Assembly: GCA_947471745.1 (NCBI GenBank)
Contig: CANJKZ010000139.1
Location: forward strand, 248,001 to 312,000
Direction: 5' to 3'
Source of the DNA: Closterium sp. Naga37s-1
Taxonomy: Eukaryota > Streptophyta > Zygnematophyceae > Desmidiales > Closteriaceae
Length of the DNA: 64,000 nt
Part shown: positions 55,001 through 64,000 of the stretch, one piece after another
Layout of the letters: the number at the start of each line of letters is the position of its first letter
Numbering within the stretch: the stretch's first letter is position 1
The notes under the pieces: generated by a model
The model's input: the letters and a program-made list of their open reading frames with translations, nothing else
The model's database searches: none
What the model was told of the DNA's origin: nothing
Translations under genes and position numbers: made by a program

Positions 55001-58000
55001 GAATACGACACGGAGACTGGAAGGGTTCAGATGCAATGAAGAAAGCAGATATGATTTCAGAAGTGAGCCAGGGCACACACAGCGCAGCTTCATCACACGC
55101 CCGTCGACGGTTCAACCCGTGCAAACCGACTGACCACTCGAATGCATCGCCTGATGTATGTGCAGAGCGAGCATGCTCAATCTTGCTCAGATTTCGCCAA
55201 CAAAATGGCGCCATTCTGGCGAAGCACAGTCAGGTTCTGTCACCAGAATGGCGCCACACATGGTTCCATCACACCTCGCACAGCACAGAGCACGCACCCA
55301 TTGACAGTGAAGTCTCTGCGGGCAGCATTGAGCCATCGCTCCGAGTCCTTGCCAGTCCACTCCTTCCTCTCCACCATCTCCCGCGGGGGTCGCACCGGCA
55401 CCAACAGCCCTTCTTCCGCCCCCTCCTCCGCTCCTTCTTCCTCCTCCGCCTCCTCCTCCTCCTCCTCCTCACCCTCCTCCTCACCATCGTCTCCCTCCTC
55501 CACCTCCTCGTCCCCCTCCTCGCCCTCCCCAGAGTCATCATCGAGCCAAGACAGCTTGGTTGGCGGCATCCTCAGCTGCTGTCTTGGTGTTCTCTTGCGC
55601 CTCGGCGGTAACTGCTCCTTGGTCTTGAAGCTCGATACCTGCACGGGGGGGAGAACAGCACGGCATGGCAACGGAGGAGGATGTAGGGGAGGGAGACAAG
55701 TGGTATGTATATGGCGCATGGCGCATGGCACATGGCACATGGTGCATGGTGCATGGTGTGTGGTGCGTGGTGCGTGGTGCATGGAGCATGGCATGTGTTG
55801 CAGCTGTTACTTTCCCCATTGCACTCCCACTCTCTCCCATTCTCAAAACTTTACCCCTTCCCCCCCTCCCGCCTCTCCTCCCCTCCCCCCCTCCCCCCCT
55901 CTCCCCCCCCCCCCCCCCCCCTCACCTCAACGATCTCCCTCCCCACCATCACGTGGCAGATGGGGAACTTTGGAGAATTCTCAAAACTTTACCCCTTCCC
56001 CCCTCCCGCCTCTCCTCCCCTCCCCCCCTCCCCCCTCCCCCCTCCCCCCTCCCCCCCCTCACCTCAACGATCTCCCCCCCCACCATCACGTGGCAGATGG
56101 GGAACTTTGGAGAATTCTCAAAACTTTACCCCTTCCCCCCTCCCGCCTCTCCTCCCCTCCCCCCCTCCCCCCTCCCCCCTCCCCCCTCCCCCCCTCCCCC
56201 CCCCCCCCCCTCACCTCAACGATCTCCCCGCCCACCATCACATGGCAGATGGGGAAGCGCCGCCCCACAATGCGCGCCCTGGGGAAGGACTTGCGGATCT
56301 GACCACCGTGGGGGGGGCGAGGTGGGGCGAGGGGGAGCAGCAGGATAGTGTGAGGGAGGGAGCGAATGAGAGGGCAAGAGGGGACAAAAGAGGTAGTGGC
56401 GGGGTGGAAGAGGGAGAATGGGGTAGTGCGGTGCGGGTCAGAGAGAACGAGGGAGAAACCGAGAGCAGGGTGTGGCTTTGAGACCAAAAGAAGCGCAAGA
56501 GGAGACGACAGAGGCAAGCCAGTAGTCACACAGAGCACGTCGGAGCAGAGCGGGGTGAATAACGGCAAGATAGGCAAGCACAAAGCACATGTACGTGACA
56601 CCACAAAGCACACCACACCACACCGCACCTTCTCAGCAAGTGTGGGCAAAAGCACGTGACTTCACAGCATACCAGAATACAACATCACACCCACCCTCCC
56701 TCCCACCCACCCTGTCCCCTCCCTGCCCTCCCTGTCCCGCACATCCAGGAGGCAGTAAGCACACACGTGCGTGGTGACTCCCCCACCCTCCCACCCTCTA
56801 TCCCGCTCACCAGTCACGGTGGCAAGTGCCGTGTGCACCTGCATGGTGGCTGCCCCACCCCACCCCACCCCACCCCACCCCCACCCCACCCCACCCCACC
56901 CCACCCCACCCCACCCCACCCCACCCCACCCCCCCCTCCCACTCCGCAGTCACACCTAAGTGGTGGTAGCGGTGGAGAGCACGTCATAGTCCTTGGGGGG
57001 CACGGCACGTCTAGCGGCAGGTCGCTTGTGAGTTGACTCACAAGTCACCTAGAGAGGTGCAGTGCAGTGCAGTCACGGTGAGGGGAGAAGCAGCAGCGCG
57101 CACCTGAGTGGTGGTGGCGGTGGAGAGCACGTCGTAGTCCTTGGGTGGCACGTCCAGCAGCAGGTCCCTGATGCTGCCGCCCACTAGATACGCCTCGAAC
57201 CCTGCCATGCACGGGTGGGGGGGTGGTTGGGTGGGGAGTGGGAGGGTGGGGAGAGACGGGTGGGAGGTGGGCTCAGCAGTTACCTATATGCTGCCCACTC
57301 AGATGGGTTATTGACTCAGAAGTCACCTACATGCCGCTCTCCCACCCACCCCGCGCCTTACCGTGACGTCTAATGCCCTCTGAGCACGTGCCAGGTGAAG
57401 CTGTGTTCGTTGACAGAAGAGTCGACCCAGAATCCTTGAGAATTCTCAAAAATACCCCACAAGGAGCCCATCCGGATGACTTGTTGACTCCATGTGAGTC
57501 AATGAGTGACCTATGCCGCCCACCCACTCACCCACCCACCCACCCACCCACCCACCCACCCACCCACCCACCCACCCACCCACCCACCCCCCCAGCGTCT
57601 CTCACCGTGGCGTCGCAGCCCCCAGAGCACGTGCCAGGTGAAGCTGGGGATGAACTCAGCAGGTACTTATAAGCTGCCCACTCAGACGGCTTGTTGACTC
57701 AAAAGTTACCTCCATACATGCCGCTCTCCCACCCCCCCAGCGTCTCTCACCGTGGCGTCGCAGCCCCCGGAGCACATGCCAGGTGAAGCTGGGGATGAGG
57801 TGCGGGCGCATGGGGTGCTGCCCTGCGCGCAGCACCACTGCCGGCGCTGTGGAGGGGGACAGGGGCTCGGGTGTAAGGCGGAGCGGATAGGAAGGGGGAA
57901 GGGGAAAGCGGGGAGGGGGACGGGGAGGGGGGGGAGTGAAGAGAAAAAGGAGTAAGGGAGAAGTGGGAGGAAGAAGGAAAAATAATGGGGCAAGGGGGAC

Positions 58001-58839
58001 GAGCAGGGGGGGACGGAAAAGGGTAAGGCAAAAGGGGGAAGAGAGCATGAAAGGGCGGACGGAAGGGGGTTGGTGGAGAAGGTGGGGGATGGATGAGCAA
58101 GGGGAGAGCACACAAAAGAGCATGATGTGACACAAGAAAGCAGCGGAAAAGTTGCAAAGATCGCCAGTGTCATACCTCCTTCCTTCCCTTTGCCTTTTGA
58201 CCTCTTGCCACGCCCACTCTTGCTGCTGCTGGCCGCACCACCCCCTGCTCTACCCACACCACTGCTACCACCAGCGCCATCACCACCTTTACCACTTCCA
58301 CGAGCACTTTTGCTACCCGCACGGGCACCGTGACCAGCAGGAGAAGCAGCGCCGCTTTTCCCCTCCCTCTCCTTCTTCCTCCGTCTCCTCTCCGCTGTGG
58401 CGCCCTCCCCTGCATGCCTCGCGTTACCAACAGCACCCGCAGCCGCCGCCGCAGCAGTGACTGCAGCGGGAGCAGCAGCAGCAGGAGGAGCGGGCGAGTC
58501 AGCGTCAGAAGCCAGGCCGCCATAGCTCCTGCTTCTAGGGGGGGAACTGCCTCTCATGCCGCTTCTGTCACTAGACCTGCTGCTGCTGCTGCTGCTGTTT
58601 CCGCTGCTGCTGCTGCTGCTGCTGCTACTGCTGCAGCGAGCAGCGGTGCTGATACCACGTGACCTGGCGCAGTGGCTTTTGAGGGGAAGGAAGGAAGTGG
58701 CGGAGGGGGATGCGGTGTGGAGGGTGGGAACGGGCGTGGCGAAGCGTCCCCAGAGGGCAAGAGACGGCAGGGCAGCCATGGGCGTAGCCTGTGTGAGGGC
58801 CATCGGACTGGCTATTCTGCTGCGCCCACCACCACCACT

Positions 58840-58887
<48 letters not shown>

Positions 58888-59307
58888 GACGCTGCTGCTA
58901 GTGAACCCCCTCTTGCTGGTGCCAGCTGTCTGCCACGTGTCCACACAACGAGAAACAGGACGAGGGAGGGAGGGAGGGAGGGAGGGAGAAAAGACGGGGG
59001 TGGGAGGGAGAGAGGGAGTGATAGAATGAGAAGCACGAGAAAGAAGGGAAAGACTGAAAGGGAAGGCACGGGCACGAGGGGCTAGCCGGCGCGAGGCGGG
59101 CAATGTGGCACTGTATCGACGAGGCCAGAGGTGTTCCGAGCCGGCTCCAAACAAGCGAGGCGGGCAACGGGGCAGCGTATTGACGAGGCCAGAGACGACG
59201 CGAAGCGAGCCACAGGCAGCAACGTAGCAGGGGCGGGCGGGCGCGCGAAGCCTGCTACCGGGTCCCTTCGTATCCGCGTTTTGAGATACAGGCCCCTTCG
59301 GTTTCAC
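49089..59307 (-). CDS. Bacterial-type poly(A) polymerase / tRNA nucleotidyltransferase, 14 exons
   Basis: Adds nucleotides to RNA 3' ends (class II nucleotidyltransferase family). Exons: 59307-58176, 57846-57751, 57201-57104, 56298-56215, 55638-55298, 54907-54835, 54402-54357, 54013-53898, 52092-51985, 51490-51419, 51096-51035, 50525-50144, 49851-49753, 49391-49089 (TAG). All junctions are GT/AG and all phases agree, giving 1003 residues. Signatures: [20 protein letters not shown] (412-431) with the metal-binding DYD at 431-433; [28 protein letters not shown] (577-584); [40 protein letters not shown]; then the RNA-binding helices ([38 protein letters not shown]). The Ser/Arg-rich N-terminus may hold an organelle transit peptide; the start is uncertain, with an alternative ATG at 58803-58801 (835 residues). 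Charged insertions lie at about 500-545 and 795-855. Poly(A) and CCA-adding activity cannot be told apart here. Confidence 0.9.
50713..50983. repeat. (GGAC)n and (GGAT)n microsatellite in polymerase intron 11
   Basis: 50713-50763 is GGAC repeats and 50768-50983 a nearly perfect GGAT run of about 54 units. ORFs of Trp-Met-Asp-Gly or His-Pro-Ser-Ile repeats are artefacts. Confidence 0.95.
52100..52690. repeat. Tandem copies of exon 9 head plus acceptor
   Basis: Four extra copies of the 5' part of exon 9 (true exon 51985-52092) lie upstream in intron 8, with acceptor-like CTG/CAG borders at about 52230, 52358, 52507 and 52674. Two copies keep the reading [19 protein letters not shown]; the two most distal are frameshifted. 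Period about 130-170 bp. None has the exon's 3' half. Confidence 0.85.
52879..53641. mobile_element. Non-autonomous hAT-like element in polymerase intron 8
   Basis: The left end CAAGGTTCAAAATTACG and the right end (reverse complement CAAGGATCAAAATTACG) differ at one of 17 positions. The exact 8-bp target duplication CTCCCGAC is at 52871-52878 and 53642-53649. Subterminal ACCGTATAATACGG-type motifs are repeated in both orientations. The 763-bp interior has no transposase. Terminal CAAGG and an 8-bp duplication fit hAT. Confidence 0.87.
53650..53812. repeat. Duplicated exon 8 tail and a second intron duplicate
   Basis: 53755-53810 repeats the exon 8 tail with its donor (minus CATGTCAACAAG|GTGCGC). 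53669-53735 repeats 52797-52860 (CATATCCGCCAGTG, then GAGCACCTGGGTG), two copies that now flank the hAT-like element. Confidence 0.75.
54694..54762. repeat. (GGCAT)n microsatellite
   Basis: About 13 copies of GGCAT/GGCAC in polymerase intron 6. Confidence 0.95.
55855..56214. repeat. Triplicated exon 4 tail/donor with C-rich spacers
   Basis: CTCACCTCAACGATCTCC, plus CCACCATCACGTGGCAGATG, the minus-strand exon 4 tail with its GTGAGG donor, recurs at 55921-55968 and 56058-56105 besides the true copy at 56210-56260. The spacers carry CCCCTCCC tracts and AACTTTACCCCTTCC. Period about 137-150 bp. Confidence 0.88.
56850..56935. repeat. (CCCAC)n microsatellite
   Basis: Pentamer CCCAC repeated about 17 times in polymerase intron 3. 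Confidence 0.95.
56953..57015. repeat. Decayed duplicate of exon 3 tail
   Basis: The minus strand reads GACTATGACGTGCTCTCCAC, then CGCTACCACCACT, then TAG where the true exon 3 has CAG, then |GTGTGA. This is a copy of the last about 14 codons of exon 3 and its donor. Confidence 0.8.
57361..57660. repeat. Two duplicates of exon 2 tail/donor and (CCCA)n tract
   Basis: 57601-57650 (minus CCTGGCACGTGCTCTGGGGG then CTGCGACGCCACG|GTGAG) nearly equals the exon 2 tail at 57746-57795. 57361-57400 is a more diverged copy. 57527-57592 is a CCCA repeat. Confidence 0.82.
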
Positions 59308-60502
59308 GCTGAACGAATTGCTGAGCAGCCACGTGTGGCAACTGCCGTGCTGACTGCCATATCATTCACGAAACCTGCGACGAGAGAGGATCCGGCTTGG
59401 CGAAAGCAAGCAGATCAACGAGCAACCATCCCTGATCCACCGACCAAACCCAAAACCCGGAACCCTGAGCCCCTTTCCCCCTCCCTCCTCCCTCTCCTTC
59501 CGTCTTTAATATTCTCACGCCTTTCCGAGCCACAGCGGGACTATTCTCTTATCAGTCTTGCCTCGCACCCGGGCCCGCAGGTTTCGGGTTTCTGGGATAG
59601 TGATGCTGGTGCTGGTGTTGGTTCTAGTGTTGTCCCGCACAGCATGCGGTGGCTAACCGTCTGCGCCATTCCACACGCTGTGATTTAAAATGCATCGCGA
59701 ATCAATCTGCTCCCAGTGCAAATCACATCGTCTCAGATGCGAAATACCGCATTCCGCATCATCGAGTCTCTAAAAGCACGACGCATATATGCACTGTTAC
59801 GGACGACTGCTTTCATTAAATCCATCGACGTGCGCAAGTCGGGAAGCAGGTGATTATACCCTGGCGAAAAAGCCGGCGGCGAGATTCGAACCCTCGCCGC
59901 GCACACGACTTGAACGCAATCCGCTTCGCCCAGACTCGCAGAGTCGCTGCGCGAAGCAAGACGATGCACGATGACTCGTCTGGGCGACCGACGGCAAGTA
60001 ACCGCGAATCGGAACGCAATGCACTTCCGGCGCCGGGATCTGCGGAGGAAACCGGAGAACCGGACAAAAAGGCCTACTCAAATAGCTCGACCGACCAATG
60101 GCGGTGTGACACGTGTCCACGGCAGCTACGCTGAGGCAAACGTAACGAGAAGCGTGTAAGGTGGCGAGACGCGAATACGCTCGCGGAGCGAAGGCCGGGA
60201 GAGAGCGGAGCGCGCTAGAGGAGGAAACCCGTAGGAGCGGCCACGACATGGCGGTGCGGGGCAGCGCGTGTGATGATGAAGCTACGCAATGACGACGATA
60301 TCACGAATCACGAATCATCGTTCCTCGCTCCTCCGCGGACCACGTTGGACACAAGACAACGGTGCTGTTCGCCAGGAAATCGTAATTTGAAATGAAAAAG
60401 ATGGCATCGGCATCGCGACCGCATCTGGAAACGGAGGCGGAACCCACCTCCGAGGTTTGGCCTTAAAGCTCGCGTCTCCAATTACACCCTTCCATCCAAG
60501 TG
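59308..60502. other. Upstream region of the polymerase gene
   Basis: Likely promoter side of the minus-strand polymerase gene. Only short ORFs. Around 59875-59945 the minus strand has a B-box-like GGTTCGAATC, but no tRNA cloverleaf could be drawn. Confidence 0.45.
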
Positions 60503-60678
60503 TTAAAGCGACGGGCAACTTTTGGCAGTGGGTTCAGAAGTTTTTTTTTTGAACCAGGCTTGCCAGCGCGAAAGTGCTGGCTGGCGAAAACCAGGATTTC
60601 GTGCGGACACTTTCCATCCGCAGTAACAGTTCGCCAGGGTTCTGGGTTTTGGGTGGCAAATGTGCACCGTCGCTTTAA
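60503..60678. mobile_element. TTAA-flanked MITE, copy B (176 bp)
   Basis: TTAA at 60503-60506 and 60675-60678. Left end AGCGACGGGCAACTT; right end (reverse complement) AGCGACGGTGCACAT. The right end matches the end of copy A at 48413 (AGCTGCGGTCTACAT) at 11 of 15 positions. Confidence 0.68.
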
Positions 60679-61376
60679 ACGCTTGATATAGGGTAACAGA
60701 CTGCTTTGTCGCAAAGTACACCCAGGCAAGGGTTGAGAGTCGGGAAAGTGTGGGTGGGGTGGTTTGGGTTTGCAACGTGCACTGTAATTGGGTGAGCAAA
60801 TACGCCAAAGCAGGTTGGCTTGGCAAACTCACCTGCGCGACAAACAAAGCTGAGAATGCGCTCATCGTGCGACAACGGGACCGTCGCCCTCTCGTCCCTG
60901 CAAACCAAGCATTTTACACAGCTCAGAAATATGAGACTGGGAACTCGTCAATATCTCAAAAGGCACTCTGCACCAAGTGTTTTACCTCCCTGGACACATG
61001 TCCCCGACTGGAGCACGACGAACGCAAAGTGGTTAGAAAGCCTCACCCAAAACCTCGATGCCCCACACTTCGTATGCCCATCACGACCTACACTGCTACA
61101 ATCTCATTCGCATTCGACAAAAACGCGACCTGTCATAGACTATAGACCGCCATCTCTATCCCTAGACAATCCACAGCCCACGCCGCGCTGCCCCGAACCG
61201 GCTTTCATCGCCCAAACGCCCGACCCTTGATTAGGTGAGCCTAATCAATTTGCGGGAGATTACCCCGCCAGAAATGTGGGCCCCTAGAATCGCGTCGACA
61301 TCGTAGGCCCGCGCAGTACGAGGCCCTTACGAGCACTAAGTGAACGGCTGTAGTGTAATAAGTGGCCTTACACGGC
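60679..61376. other. Intergenic, no gene seen
   Basis: Short ORFs only. A hairpin TTGATTAGG-TGAG-CCTAATCAA lies at 61229-61250. Confidence 0.45.
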
Positions 61377-62345
61377 CTAATGAGAGGCGTTTTGAGCGGC
61401 GTAACGGGGGGCGAAACTAAATACGGAGTAAGGAGAGGCGCAATGAGAGGCTGAATTAGACTTGGTGTGAGAGGCGGAATGAGCGGCGGAATGAGAGACG
61501 CACTGAGAGGCGGTGTGAAGTGCGGAAGCAGGGGCGGAATTATAGGCGGAATAAGAGGCGGAATGTGAGGCGGAATGAGAGGCGGAAAAAGAGGCGGAAC
61601 GAGAGGCGGAATGAGAGGCGGAACGAGAGGCGGAACGAGAGGCGGCGTGAGAGGCGGGATGAGAGGCGGATTGAGAGGCGGGATGAGGCGAATAGATAGG
61701 CGTAATGAGAGGCGTAATGAGAGGCGTAATGAGAGGCGTAATGAGGGGCGGAAAGAAACCCGGAATGAGAGGTGACGCGAGAGGCGGAGTGAGATGCGGA
61801 AGGAGGGGCGGAATGAGAGGCGGAAGGAGAGGCGGCTTGAGATGCGGAATGAGAGGCGGAACGGGGAAGGGAGGAGCAGCGAGAGGGGGAAGGTAGGAGG
61901 TGCGAGAGGGGGAAGGGAGCTGCTGTGGGTGGGGGAAGGGAGGAGCTGTGAGAGGGGGAAGGGACGAGCTGTGATATGGGGAATGGAGATGCTGTGTGTG
62001 GGAAGTGAGGAGCTGTGAGAGGGGGAAGGGAGATGATGTGGGTGGGGGAAGGGAGGAGCTGTGAGAGGGGGAAGGGAGGAGCTGTGAGAGGGGGAAGGGA
62101 GATGCTGTGGGTGGGGGAAGGGAGATGCTGTGGGTGGGGGAAGGTAGGAGCTGTGAGAGGGGGAAGGGAGGAGCTGTGATAGGGGGAAGGGAGATGATGT
62201 GGGTGGGGGAAGGGAGGAGCTGTGAGAGGGGGAAGGGAGGAGCTGTGATAGGGGGAAGGGAGATGCTGTGGGTGGGGGAAGGGAGATGCTGTGAGATGGG
62301 GAAGGGAGGAGCTGTGAGAGGGGGAAGGGAGATGCTGTGGGTGGG
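61377..62345. repeat. Two minisatellites upstream of the transposase
   Basis: 61380-61860 is built on GAGGCGGAATGA-type 12-bp units. 61870-62345 is built on about 27-bp units such as GGGAAGGGAGATGCTGTGGG and GGGAAGGGAGGAGCTGTGAG. Both strands carry long open frames of repeats that are not convincing genes. Confidence 0.88.
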
Positions 62346-63071
62346 GGAAGGGAGCAGCTGTCGGAGGTTAGTCGGACCCTTGGGTTTAAGTCTATCGGGA
62401 AAGAGACCTTCTATCGTTACATGCGACAGCCGTACGGTTTGTGGGAGGCTATCATCGTCCACGGGGAAGAGAGCATGGCTAGAGCCCGTGCAGACATGCA
62501 GTTGCGCAAAGAGGGGGATGGGTACATTTGCGTGGATGGGCGTTGGTCACAGGCAAGGGAGGCGCAGTGGTGCACTGTCACTTTCATGGATCCACGGTCA
62601 CGGAAGATGCTGTTGACTGTCACCGTATGCAAAAAAGAAGAGGGAAAGTCATCGACAGAGTTAGAAAGGGTTGCATTCAAGCTTGGCTTGGCGAAATTGA
62701 AAGAGTGGGGATTCAATGTGACCGGGATCATAAGTGACGATGGAGGGTCATTCAAAAAGGCGTTAGTTGGTACGGGTATCAACCATCAAATGGACGTGTG
62801 GCACAAAGGTCGAGCATTGACACGACTGTTTGTGAAGGCCTTTGTGGAGGCACAAGTGGGTACTATGACAGTGGATAAGGCCAAGTCATGTTCCGAGTTG
62901 TGGTCGGTCACACAGAAGGAGTTGTGGGAGTGGTTGACGCTAAAGGGAGGTGTGGGGAAAGGTGTGAGTTCGCGGTCCGCTAAAAAAACACTGATCAGCC
63001 ATGTGTGTGCGAAATTGGGGACGATTCAGTTTGATGCATTCCAACAGTTGCAAATTCCATTTCGCAGATGA
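62337..63071 (+). CDS. Kolobok-like DDE transposase, first part
   Basis: The ORF starts at 62337, but the homologous part probably begins after the acceptor-like GGGAGCAG at 62353 (LSEVSRTLGFKSIGKETFYR). It has the pattern CVDGRWSQAREAQWCTVTFM, DPRSRKMLLTV, GKSSTELERVAFKLGLAKLK, FNVTGIISDDGGSFKKAL and NHQMDVWHKGRALTRLF: candidate catalytic Asp residues followed by the DVWH motif seen in Kolobok/THAP9-type transposases. The frame ends at TGA 63069. Assignment to the superfamily is from remembered motif order; other DDE families are possible. Confidence 0.6.
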   Translation: MGGGREQLSEVSRTLGFKSIGKETFYRYMRQPYGLWEAIIVHGEESMARARADMQLRKEGDGYICVDGRWSQAREAQWCTVTFMDPRSRKMLLTVTVCKKEEGKSSTELERVAFKLGLAKLKEWGFNVTGIISDDGGSFKKALVGTGINHQMDVWHKGRALTRLFVKAFVEAQVGTMTVDKAKSCSELWSVTQKELWEWLTLKGGVGKGVSSRSAKKTLISHVCAKLGTIQFDAFQQLQIPFRR

Positions 63072-63120
63072 ATGAATATTTTGTCTCTAATGTGTTGCAC
63101 ATTTTCTTGAACACATTCAG

Positions 63121-64000
63121 GCGAAGTGGAGTCAGGCGATCCAGAGATGGGGCGAGATCGGCAGGCGGGGGAGCCTGTAGTGGCGGGAAAGCCTGGAGTG
63201 GCGGCGGAGCCTGGAGTGTCGGGGGTGCCTGAATCATCAGAGGAGCCTGGAGTGGCGGAGGAGCTTGGAGTGGCGGAGGAGCTTGGAGTGGCGGAGGAGC
63301 TTGGAGTGGCGGGGGAGCCTGGAGTGGCGGGGCAGCCTGGAGTGGCGAAGGAGCCTGGAGTGGGGGGGGTGCATGGAGTGGGGGTCGAGCCTGGAGTGGG
63401 GGGGGAGGCCCTAGAGACTAGGGAGTGTGGTTCATCGGAGGAGCCTGGAGTAGAGGGGGAGCCTAAAGTGGCGAGGGAGCCTGGAGTGGCGGGGGAGCCA
63501 GTAGTGTTGGGGGAGAAAGGCGTGGCGGGGGAGCCTGGACCGTTGGAAAATGCCGCTTCACGTCGTACCCCAAGGTGGCAGGAGAGGAAAACTGGGAAGC
63601 GAAAATGTGCTCAAGAGGGGTGTAGCAGTGAGGACACGGAGGGTGAAGTGGCCGATGTGACTGTTGGTCAGCGCTTCTGTATTCATTTCCACCATTGCAT
63701 GATGCGCGCTGCAACAAAGGCAGAAGCAGGTCATCCAATGACTCCCCAAGAAGTGTCTGATGAGATTGGGGGGTGCGGAGACCATTGGGCGGGCATACAC
63801 GCTGGTTGTCAGCGTGATGGTGTGGTCCCACGTTGTGTTAGGGAAGGTTGGGGGGAGGAAAGTGCGCTGTATGAACCGGGTTCAGCGACACACAAGGCGT
63901 TCAAAGAGTGGTTGTCCGTCCATTGTGGGCCAGGTCCCATGGCAGCATACGTGTTAGGTGCATCAAACTGGATGAACGAGTCATTTCACTCGTTGATCAC
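63121..64000 (+). CDS. Kolobok-like transposase, second part (runs off window)
   Basis: Open without a stop from the acceptor-like CACATTCAG|GC at 63120/63121 to the window end. The first about 140 codons are GEPGVA-type repeats. Then RFCIHFHHCMMRAATKAEAG and DHWAGIHAGCQRDGVVPRC, ending YVLGASNWMNESFHSLI, which matches the C-terminal part of such transposases (HW.G.H..C, then N...ESFHSLI with the likely catalytic Glu). Probably joined to 62337-63071 by splicing; the donor is not certain. Confidence 0.58.

Noticed and set aside
59860..59950. Possible minus-strand tRNA with GGTTCGAATC
   Set aside because: The T-arm stem does not pair properly and no acceptor stem or A box at tRNA spacing was found.
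61377..62462. 361-codon minus ORF (Pro/Ser/Ala repeats)
   Set aside because: Antisense of minisatellites in front of the transposase; no domain and no splice support.

Overview
The window looks like GC-rich nuclear DNA from the green-plant lineage, probably a streptophyte alga or other early-diverging plant. The evidence is plant-style LRR exons of exactly 72 bp in one constant phase, a plant-like eS4 gene whose first coding exon is only the ATG, LTR elements primed by initiator-Met tRNA (PBS TGGTATCAGAGC), a chromodomain Ty3 element, and introns full of simple repeats. I cannot name the species from sequence alone.

Three host genes can be reconstructed exon by exon, and all lie on the minus strand. 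(1) A giant LRR receptor-type gene starts at about 22.5 kb and runs off the left edge. Thirteen in-phase exons are visible (signal peptide, LRRNT-like exon, eleven 72-bp LRR exons). One intron of more than 10 kb holds a chromovirus, a 375-bp TRIM, a hAT-like element and retroelement debris. (2) A complete six-exon gene for ribosomal protein eS4 (RPS4) lies at 24258-27775. (3) A 14-exon gene for a bacterial-type poly(A) polymerase / tRNA nucleotidyltransferase lies at about 49089-59307.

Between RPS4 and the polymerase gene (28.6-48.8 kb) is a cluster of mobile DNA. It contains a copia element with identical LTRs (28665-36045, minus), a second gag-less copia (36136-42538, plus), a second TRIM (42736-43111), a small MITE, a decayed copia, a non-autonomous LTR element (46526-48217) and a TTAA-flanked MITE (48413-48776). 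Target-site duplications can be read for nearly all of them. The right end (62.3-64.0 kb) carries a Kolobok-like DDE transposase that continues past the window.

Three observations stand out. First, tandem micro-duplications span exon/intron junctions and recur in the host genes: about six copies of an exon tail plus its 5' splice site in RPS4 intron 5, similar duplications at four donors of the polymerase gene, and an acceptor-side array at its exon 9. Second, there is a family of about 375-bp LTR retrotransposons in which perfect tRNA-type Pol III A and B boxes, at exact tRNA spacing, straddle the LTR/PBS junction. Third, one copia element has identical LTRs but a single-frame gag-pol interrupted by exactly three stops, all TAG where CAG (Gln) is expected.
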